This document shows positions 6,427 through 12,510 of a DNA stretch of 13,533 bases, piece after piece. Made by a program: the position numbers and the translations under genes. Each line of letters opens with the position of its first letter. Position 1 is the first letter of the stretch. Source of the DNA: Candidatus Omnitrophota bacterium (GTDB taxonomy: Bacteria > Omnitrophota > Omnitrophia > Omnitrophales > Aquincolibacteriaceae); NCBI GenBank assembly GCA_023819025.1, contig JAMWDC010000013.1:1-13533 (forward strand), given 5' to 3'. The notes below the pieces were generated by a model, which saw only the letters and a program-made list of their open reading frames with translations, was not told where the DNA came from and made no database searches.

Positions 6427-8857
6427 CCTGAAATGGTAATATAATATTGGAAGCCTGCTGTTTCCCGTCAACGACAATTTTTTTAATTCCCTGGCCTGTA
6501 CCTGCAGGATTTTTCACTTCAATCACGTAGGTCGCGTTTCTGAAGACGCGCTTCATTTTAAAACCGGGCCACTCTTTGGGAAGGACCGGATCAATACAAA
6601 GCCCATCACGTACAGGCCGGACACCGAGCAACCAATTCATAACGACTACAGCGTACCATACAGCGGATCCAGTGTACCAAGTCCACCCTCCCCGACCAAA
6701 ATTCGGGGAATCCGGGCCATCCACATTGCCAGGGGTTACATAAGGTTCACAATAATATAAATCGGGATCCAACCCGCGCAGAATAGGATTGAATACTTTG
6801 CAAAGTTCATATGCCTTATCACCGCGCCCCATCATGCACTCTGCCTGAACGGCCCAAGTTGCGGCATGGGTATAAAGTCCGCCATTTTCCCGAACCGATG
6901 GAGCGTATCGTGTAATATAGCCGATCGTTGGATCGGTTTTGTCGTAACCAGGGGTTAAAAGAAGGGGGCCATACTGTTTGTAAAGATATTTTTCCGTAGA
7001 GGCCATGGCCTGTTTGGCACGCTCCGGCGTTGCGGTACCACAAATGACCGACCATGTTTGTGCATTCAAGAAGATTTTGCCGCGCGTGCACTTCTTGCTC
7101 CCCAAGATATCACCGTTATCCTTGGTAGCACGCCAGTACCATTCTCCGTCCCAGCCGTATTGATTGACGGCCCTTTTTACATCCTCCGCCCGTTTAAGAT
7201 ATTTATGTGCGCGATCTTTCTCTCCGCATCCCTCGGCAACCGGGGCGAAACGATTCAAAAGGCCGTAAAGAAAATGTCCGAGCCAAATGCTTTCACCCTT
7301 CCATCGAATTCCCACATGGCTCAAACCGTCATTCCAATCACATTCACCGATCAGAGGCAGGCCCCGGTCGGAAAACCGGCTTAAAACCTTTTCGATCGCC
7401 CTCACGCAATGATCATAGAGCGTTCCTTCTGTCACCTCCTTTGTTTTCGGGTCGGGCAAAAACTTTACTTTGACATCGAGGATGGATTCATCCCCTGTTT
7501 CATCAAGATAATTCAAGGTGATAAAAACAAGCCACAGCAGGTCATCGGAACAATCTGTAACCGCACCGATCGAGGTCCCAGGATGCCACCAGTGATAGAC
7601 CGTGCCGTCGGGGAATTGCTGTTCGGCATGAAGTAAAATTTGCTTTCTTGCGATTTCCGGTTGGGAGAAGAAAAAGATTTGGCTATCTTGTAATTGATCG
7701 CGGTAGCCAAAACCACCGCTGGATTGATAATACCCGCATCGGGCCCAAAGACGGCCCGAAATCGCCTGATATTTCAGCCAGACATTGGTCATAAAGTTGA
7801 TTGCCGGATCGGGCGTTTCGATGGTTGTTTTCTGGATCAATGAATTCCAAAGGGCCTTGACCTTTCTCAATTCACGGTCTGCATTCGCGGGATTCGAATA
7901 TTTTCTGATGATCCGTTCTGCCTGTTCGCGCGATCGCGTGGAGCCCAAGGTGAAGACCACAGTTTTTGACTGCCCCGGTCCAAGATCCACATCGACTTGG
8001 AGACTCGCGCTGGCATCACCCCATCTTCCAACAGAATTATGAAGTGCACCCTCCACTACTGCCTGGGGGGCTTGGGGATCACCATAACGGCCGAGGAAGG
8101 ATTCTTTATCGCCATCATACGCAACCGGTTTGGGAGTTGCAGCATGAAATCCTTCAAGAGGTTTTTCGGTCATACCAGTCGAAATAAAACTTGGCACTAG
8201 AGGAGCGCGTTTGGACCCAAAGATGACCCCGTTTTGCCGATCCACAGAGGTCTCGATAAATGTCTTGTGAAATTCGCGATGAGTATCGGCCCAATTGCCA
8301 AGACACCAGTCAAAATAGGTAAATAAACTTAACCGCCGCCTTTCTGCAGTCTCATTTTTCACCACAACCTTCCAAACCTCGACGGGCTCTTCGACATCCA
8401 CAAAAATAGTTTTCTCGAACAGGATATCCCGGTGACGGCTCTTGAGGATAGAATATCCCTGACCGTGCCGGACTTCAAAAAAATCAAATTTTGGACAACT
8501 CGGCTTCCAAGTACCTGACCAAAACTGCCCAGTATCACGATCGCGCACATAAATGTATTTGCCCCAACTGTCGCGGATCAAATCTTGATCCCAACGGGTA
8601 ATCCGGGAAAGATTGGAATTCTCCCGCCAGGAAAAACCGGACCCCGTTTGGGTTTCAATGAGACCGTAATCTCCGTTCGAGATGACATTCACCCACGGCC
8701 GCGGCGTGTCCGGCCGCGTGATTACGTATTCTCGCCCGTCCTGCGTGAAATACCCGTACTTCGATTCGAACATCCTTTCCTTGCTCACAGGGCGAATCTG
8801 GATCGTGGCCGTTTTTTTGCGGGCCTTAGGTTCCTTCACCGTCTTCAAAGTCGTCAT
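6389..8857 (-). CDS. GH94 family glycoside phosphorylase-like enzyme (cyclic beta-1,2-glucan synthase type)
   Basis: GH94 enzymes split beta-glucosidic bonds with phosphate, releasing a sugar 1-phosphate. From the ATG at 8857 the protein is 822 residues. It has an N-terminal beta-sandwich (to about 330), then an (alpha/alpha)6 barrel with WARCGYYQSSGGFGYRDQLQD (371-391), YHWWHP (421-426) and the catalytic-acid motif GECDWNDG (504-511). The barrel wording (YRDQLQD, HWWHP, SDDLLWL, GTLYDHCVRAI) resembles the C-terminal GH94 domain of cyclic beta-1,2-glucan synthases and chitobiose/1,2-beta-oligoglucan phosphorylases more than classical cellobiose phosphorylase. No signal peptide is seen, so it is probably cytoplasmic. 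A TTG at 8905, two bases after the upstream stop and preceded by AGGAAA, could add 16 residues. That start would take in a tandem 18-base repeat. The donor sugar and linkage are not settled by sequence alone. Confidence 0.9.
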   Translation of the reverse strand: MTTLKTVKEPKARKKTATIQIRPVSKERMFESKYGYFTQDGREYVITRPDTPRPWVNVISNGDYGLIETQTGSGFSWRENSNLSRITRWDQDLIRDSWGKYIYVRDRDTGQFWSGTWKPSCPKFDFFEVRHGQGYSILKSRHRDILFEKTIFVDVEEPVEVWKVVVKNETAERRRLSLFTYFDWCLGNWADTHREFHKTFIETSVDRQNGVIFGSKRAPLVPSFISTGMTEKPLEGFHAATPKPVAYDGDKESFLGRYGDPQAPQAVVEGALHNSVGRWGDASASLQVDVDLGPGQSKTVVFTLGSTRSREQAERIIRKYSNPANADRELRKVKALWNSLIQKTTIETPDPAINFMTNVWLKYQAISGRLWARCGYYQSSGGFGYRDQLQDSQIFFFSQPEIARKQILLHAEQQFPDGTVYHWWHPGTSIGAVTDCSDDLLWLVFITLNYLDETGDESILDVKVKFLPDPKTKEVTEGTLYDHCVRAIEKVLSRFSDRGLPLIGECDWNDGLSHVGIRWKGESIWLGHFLYGLLNRFAPVAEGCGEKDRAHKYLKRAEDVKRAVNQYGWDGEWYWRATKDNGDILGSKKCTRGKIFLNAQTWSVICGTATPERAKQAMASTEKYLYKQYGPLLLTPGYDKTDPTIGYITRYAPSVRENGGLYTHAATWAVQAECMMGRGDKAYELCKVFNPILRGLDPDLYYCEPYVTPGNVDGPDSPNFGRGGWTWYTGSAVWYAVVVMNWLLGVRPVRDGLCIDPVLPKEWPGFKMKRVFRNATYVIEVKNPAGTGQGIKKIVVDGKQQASNIILPFQDGRTHKVQVVLG

Positions 8858-8860
8858 GGT

Positions 8861-8896
8861 CTTACGGTCATTTCCTTTCTTACGGTCGTTTCCTTT
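8861..8896. repeat. Tandem 18-base repeat at the GH94 gene start
   Basis: CTTACGGTCATTTCCTTT (8861-8878) is followed directly by CTTACGGTCGTTTCCTTT (8879-8896), differing at one base. On the coding strand each copy carries AAAGGAAA, a ribosome-binding-like sequence, and encodes the hexapeptide KGNDRK if the TTG start at 8905 is used. The proximal copy lies 14-15 bases before the ATG at 8857, slightly far for an ideal site. Confidence 0.85.
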
Positions 8897-8907
8897 GGGG
8901 ACCAAGA

Positions 8908-10215
8908 TCAGCTTTCCTGGGACTGCAAAATACGGTTGATCTGAGGCGCAAGTTGTTGGATTACTTCAGCCGCTGTTTTCTTACCATTGAAGATCAGATC
9001 AAGTTTTGGAATTAAATATTTATCCTCGATTTCGCGCCAGCGATGATCGAACGGACTAAACACGATATGGTTGACCGCTTTATTCAACATCTTTTTATTA
9101 GAAGGTGGCGCCGGATCCTTGGCCCAGGCATCTCCTTCGGCAACCGACATTCGGGAAGGCTGAGCCAGCCCCCGCTTGGCTAATTGTGTCTGCCCTTCGG
9201 GACCGGTCATGGCCTTGATCACTTCCCAAGCCTCTTTTTTATGTTTCGAGGATTTTAAAATTGCATAACCCGATCCCCCAGATCCAAAGGCCCGGTAACC
9301 CTCCTTATTTTTTGGAAACATCACAACATCCCAGTTGAAATTGTAACGACGCAGGCCCGGTGTTTCCCAAACTCCTGACAGAAACATGGCCAATCTGCCG
9401 CTGGCAAACATCAGATCCACTCCCATGCCCATATTGGCTAGGGCTACTGGCGTCGGCATCACGCGATAAAGATTGATGAGGTCTGCATAAAATTGCAAGC
9501 CTTCAATACTCAGCGGGTCATCAAGACGGGTCCGGGTTGGATGGTTGACATCATCCACAAGCGCACCTCCGTTGCCATAGATAAAATTCTGCCAGGCCCA
9601 GCCATAAAATCCGTATTGAAGCACGCGTCCATTTTCATCTCTGCGGGTCAGCTCGCGTGCCATTCGAAGCATGTCTTCCCAATTCCAATCATCCGAGGGA
9701 TAAGAAACATTGGCCTTGTCGAAAAGATCTTTGTTGTAAAAAACGCAAGCAAACGGGGCAACATCGCGCGGAATAGCATAGAGCTTCCCGTCCACAACAA
9801 AACGCTTGAGGATGGCGGGGAAAAAATCATCGGTCGAAAACGTGGGATCATTGTGTGCATAGGGCATCAAATCCTCGAGGACTCCCTTGCTTGCGAACGT
9901 CACAAAATAATCCACTTCAGTCGCGATCACGTCGGGTGCCGCCCCGCCCGCGATTCGCGTTAGGATCTTACTGTCATACCCTGTATAAGGAGTATGTTCA
10001 AAAACGATCTTAATCTCAGGATGTTTGGACTGCCACTCCGTAATGGAATTCGTGATGATATTGATTTCTTCCGGGCCTCCCCAAAAAGCCACTTCGACTT
10101 CCGTAACGCCGTGACTGCCCTTGTTCGAACCACAGCCTGAAAAAAGCATAACGCACGATATCAGACATGAAAGACTCACACACTTTAGGAACCTCGATTT
10201 GCTTTTCATCTTCAT
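8908..10215 (-). CDS. Sugar ABC transporter substrate-binding lipoprotein
   Basis: This 435-residue protein belongs to the family-1 extracellular solute-binding proteins that deliver sugars or oligosaccharides to ABC importers. It begins with a lysine-rich lipoprotein signal ending LFSGC (Cys28). The mature part shows typical features: VEVAFWGGPEE, TRIAGGAAPDVIATEVDYF, LYAIPRDVAPFACVFYNKDLF, GSGGSGYAILKSSKHKKEAWEVIKAMTGPEGQ and GLAQPSR. It should sit on the outer face of the inner membrane. It is the first gene of the operon and ends two bases before a possible TTG start of the GH94 gene. No permease or ATPase gene is present in the window, so it must rely on membrane components encoded elsewhere. 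The GH94 and glycoamylase neighbours suggest a beta-gluco-oligosaccharide ligand, which is inference. The ATG at 10215 and a second one at 10209 are both usable. Confidence 0.94.
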   Translation of the reverse strand: MKMKSKSRFLKCVSLSCLISCVMLFSGCGSNKGSHGVTEVEVAFWGGPEEINIITNSITEWQSKHPEIKIVFEHTPYTGYDSKILTRIAGGAAPDVIATEVDYFVTFASKGVLEDLMPYAHNDPTFSTDDFFPAILKRFVVDGKLYAIPRDVAPFACVFYNKDLFDKANVSYPSDDWNWEDMLRMARELTRRDENGRVLQYGFYGWAWQNFIYGNGGALVDDVNHPTRTRLDDPLSIEGLQFYADLINLYRVMPTPVALANMGMGVDLMFASGRLAMFLSGVWETPGLRRYNFNWDVVMFPKNKEGYRAFGSGGSGYAILKSSKHKKEAWEVIKAMTGPEGQTQLAKRGLAQPSRMSVAEGDAWAKDPAPPSNKKMLNKAVNHIVFSPFDHRWREIEDKYLIPKLDLIFNGKKTAAEVIQQLAPQINRILQSQES

Positions 10216-10250
10216 CTTACTCTATGATTCCCCTGCCCGCAACGTAACAT

Positions 10251-10274
10251 GGAAAATCTTTTAAAACCTTTTCC
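10251..10274. promoter_or_regulatory. 24-base imperfect palindrome in the operon leader
   Basis: The outer arms GGAAAA (10251-10256) and TTTTCC (10269-10274) flank a central TTTTAAAA (10259-10266). Overall 20 of 24 positions are symmetric. It lies between the predicted transcript start near 10296 and the start codon of the binding-protein gene. It could be an operator just downstream of the promoter or a weak hairpin in the leader RNA. Its AT-richness means chance is possible. Confidence 0.4.
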
Positions 10275-10302
10275 GTGATTTTTTAAGAACAAAAGGCGGG
10301 TG

Positions 10303-10330
10303 ATTATATCACATGATCTTCGAGTGTCAA
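10303..10330 (-). promoter_or_regulatory. Consensus sigma70 promoter of the glucan operon
   Basis: Read leftward, a perfect -35 TTGACA (10325-10330) and a perfect -10 TATAAT (10303-10308) are separated by 16 bases. The predicted start near 10296 gives a leader of about 80 bases. The -10 is enclosed by the palindrome GTGAT-TAT-ATCAC (10300-10312, + strand), an obvious repressor position. Two direct repeats adjoin the -35 (listed separately). The promoter serves the binding protein, GH94 and glycoamylase genes, which have no usable gaps between them. Confidence 0.82.
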
Positions 10331-10348
10331 CTTACGAACACTTACGAA
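10331..10348. repeat. Paired 8-base direct repeats next to the -35
   Basis: CTTACGAA occurs at 10331-10338 and again at 10341-10348, spaced 10 bases start to start (one helical turn), directly upstream of the -35 element. Such helically phased repeats are a common form of activator or regulator half-site. No protein can be assigned from sequence alone. Confidence 0.5.
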
Positions 10349-10429
10349 TGCATCCGCAGTCATCTTCTTGCGGGAAACTTCGTTGCAATATTCATCTTTG
10401 CCAGAAGATCACCAACATTATCGCTAATT

Positions 10430-11353
10430 TCATAGGCGGGGCAAGCTAATTTTAGCAAGAATGCGATCAAGATCATCCAAGGAATAGTAATGGATTTCAA
10501 GACGGCCTTCTTTCATGTTTTTCCTGGGATAAATCTTCACTTGAGTTCCGAGGTGTTCTGCGAGGCGGTGTTCCAGATCGACAATCTCAGGAATCAAATG
10601 TCGCGCGCTCTTCGCCCTGCGCCGATGGGCGTTGCTTCGATTAACAATAGCCTCTACCTGACGGACCGACAAATTTTCATGGACAATCCGACGTGCCAAC
10701 TGACGCTGATGCTCCGGTGCTGGCAAACCGAGTAGTGCCCGAGCATGTCCCGCAGACAAAGTCCCGGAATCAATAAGACTAATCACCTCACTTGGCAATC
10801 GTAACAGTCGGATTGTATTGGTAATGGCGACTCTGCTTTTCCCAACCCGTCTCGCAATTTCCTCTTGAGAGAGCATTCGCTCCTCAATCAGGCGTTGGAA
10901 AGCGCGTGCCTCTTCAATTGCAGTGAGATCTTCACGCTGGATATTTTCAATGAGGGCAAGTTCGAGAAATTCATCGTCCGCAATGTCTTTGACAAGCGCT
11001 GGTATTTCCGTGAGCCCGCATAACAACGCGGCCCGCAAGCGGCGCTCCCCACAAATGATCTCATAGCGATCATCCCCAGACTTCTTGACGATCACGGGCT
11101 GCAATACCCCCTTCGCCTTGATCGACGCTGCCAAGTCTTCGATGCCTTCCGGATTCACTTGATGACGCGGTTGGTCGTGATTGGGTTGGATCTTTGCAAT
11201 CGGAACCATTTGAACTGCGTTTCCGCTAACAACCGTTTGCGTTTCCCCAATCTCCGAAACCGGTGATTGTATAGCCGATTTTGACAGCTTTATCTTCTCC
11301 GCATACGTATCAGGAATTAACGCACTCAATCCCTTACCGAGTACCTTTTTCAT
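10430..11353 (-). CDS. parB: Chromosome partitioning protein ParB (Spo0J type, CTP-dependent DNA clamp)
   Basis: ParB binds parS, spreads along the origin region as a CTP-gated clamp and drives segregation together with ParA. The 307-residue protein has the usual start MKKVLGKGLSALIP, which in other ParB proteins contacts ParA, then the ParB/Srx domain with KGVLQP (81-86), GERRLRA (102-108, usually GERRWRA) and ENIQRED (136-142), the CTP-binding boxes. A helix-turn-helix follows (about 161-186, SQEEIARRVGKSRVAITNTI), with a C-terminal dimerisation segment. The length is normal. The ATG at 11353 has AAAGGGG upstream, and the gene follows parA by 44 bases in the same direction, forming the standard parAB operon. 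A perfect parS lies upstream of parA. Confidence 0.97.
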   Translation of the reverse strand: MKKVLGKGLSALIPDTYAEKIKLSKSAIQSPVSEIGETQTVVSGNAVQMVPIAKIQPNHDQPRHQVNPEGIEDLAASIKAKGVLQPVIVKKSGDDRYEIICGERRLRAALLCGLTEIPALVKDIADDEFLELALIENIQREDLTAIEEARAFQRLIEERMLSQEEIARRVGKSRVAITNTIRLLRLPSEVISLIDSGTLSAGHARALLGLPAPEHQRQLARRIVHENLSVRQVEAIVNRSNAHRRRAKSARHLIPEIVDLEHRLAEHLGTQVKIYPRKNMKEGRLEIHYYSLDDLDRILAKISLPRL

Positions 11354-11397
11354 CAGCTTTCCCCTTTCGATGTTTAATCCTCATATCATTGGTGTAT

Positions 11398-12246
11398 TTA
11401 TCCGTTTGAGATGTGGCTTGCCTTCTCTGATGCATTCATATCGATTGGCGAACGTGGTGCCCTAAATTGCAGTTCTTTTACGAGTGAAAACCGCGACAAG
11501 AATTCATTCGCAACGGCTTCGTAACTTTTCGATCCGCGATTATGAGGATCATAAACAACGGCTGGCTTTCCGAAGCTTGGAGCTTCTGACAACTTAATCG
11601 ACCTTGGAATAACAGCTTGAAAGGCCTTGTCTTTGAAATACTCGCGCACTTCTTCGACTACTTGCTGAGTTAAATTTGTCCTAAAATCCGCCATGGTCAA
11701 TACGACGCCTCCAATCTCGAGCTCAGGGTTCAAATTCTCGCGGACGAGCTGAATAGTGTGCAAGAGTTGTCCCAAGCCCTCTAATGCATAGTACTCGCAT
11801 TGTAAAGGAATAATAACATAATCACTTGCAACTAAAGAATTTACACTTATCAATCCTAGAGATGGTGGGCAGTCAAGCAGTATGATATCGTAATTTGTTT
11901 TTATTGGTCCGAGTGCCTCTTTAAGTGAAAACTCTCTTCTGTAACGTGAAATCAGTTCGAGATCAGCTCCGGCAAGATCAGAATTTGCTGGAACAACATC
12001 AAGATTTTCATAGGCCGTTTTCCTTATTAACTCATTTGGATCGACTTTTTCCACAATCAGTTGATAAGTTGTTAATTCCAAAGATGGCTTATCGATGCCG
12101 AGTCCGCTTGTGGCGTTAGCTTGTGCATCCATATCAATCAAAAGTACGTGATAGCCCTTATTCGCCAGTATCGCGGATAAATTGACTGCTGTCGTAGTCT
12201 TCCCAACGCCACCTTTTTGGTTGCATAACGAAAAGATGTTTTTCAT
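11398..12246 (-). CDS. parA: Chromosome partitioning ATPase ParA (Soj type)
   Basis: ParA is a nucleoid-bound ATPase that moves ParB-parS complexes apart. From the ATG at 12246 it has 282 residues. It shows the deviant Walker A QKGGVGKTTTAVNLS (10-24), the switch segment IDMDAQANATSGL (37-49) and the Walker B-like IILLDCPPSLGL (121-132). It is slightly longer than typical Soj because of a C-terminal tail of about 25 residues (from VKELQFRAP). AAGGAG lies 11 bases before this ATG. Longer starts at 12276 and 12291 lack such a site and add residues not found in the family. The gene sits directly upstream of parB and 50 bases downstream of parS. Confidence 0.96.
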   Translation of the reverse strand: MKNIFSLCNQKGGVGKTTTAVNLSAILANKGYHVLLIDMDAQANATSGLGIDKPSLELTTYQLIVEKVDPNELIRKTAYENLDVVPANSDLAGADLELISRYRREFSLKEALGPIKTNYDIILLDCPPSLGLISVNSLVASDYVIIPLQCEYYALEGLGQLLHTIQLVRENLNPELEIGGVVLTMADFRTNLTQQVVEEVREYFKDKAFQAVIPRSIKLSEAPSFGKPAVVYDPHNRGSKSYEAVANEFLSRFSLVKELQFRAPRSPIDMNASEKASHISNG

Positions 12247-12296
12247 ATAGAACTTGCTCCTTTTTGAAATGTCCATTCTCCAATATAACATAGCAA

Positions 12297-12312
12297 TGTT
12301 TCACGTGAAACA
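12297..12312. promoter_or_regulatory. parS centromere site
   Basis: The 16-base sequence TGTTTCACGTGAAACA is a perfect palindrome and matches the widely conserved chromosomal parS consensus recognised by ParB. It lies 50 bases upstream of the parA start, so ParB binding here may also influence parAB transcription. Together with parAB it marks this as a chromosomal partition locus. No second copy was found in the window. Confidence 0.95.
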
Positions 12313-12396
12313 CGTTAGTCCGTTTATGTGTTGTAAGATTTGACGAACAATTATATAAGATCAAGCACCTATAACTTCGAGAACAACGTCTCTATG

Positions 12397-12510
12397 CTAC
12401 ATTAAAAATTCGTCACGGACAATGTAAATCTTTAATGCTTGTTCCAGTTCTAGTTTTACTGTCGCATTTTCATAAAAGTCCATAAGTCGTTTTGTCGATG
12501 AACCTTCCAT
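12397..12510 (-). CDS. Possible small ORF of 37 residues, tentative
   Basis: Read leftward, an ATG at 12510 is preceded by AAAGGTGA at a good spacing and opens a 37-codon frame ending in TAG. The peptide contains FYENATVKLELEQALK, faintly similar in spacing to the helix of Nif11-type leader peptides (FxxK..DpxLqxkL), but the key acidic residue is not matched. The probable left end of the insertion sequence (near 12454) falls inside this frame, so it may be an artefact of the junction. I would not assign a function. Confidence 0.2.
   Translation of the reverse strand: MEGSSTKRLMDFYENATVKLELEQALKIYIVRDEFLM

Noticed and set aside
9493..9963. Open frame of 156 codons on the + strand
   Set aside because: It is antisense to the substrate-binding protein gene and has no recognisable domain.
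12158..12364. Open frame containing VFHVKH upstream of parA
   Set aside because: This peptide arises from reading through the parS palindrome; it is a known by-product of parS rather than a gene.
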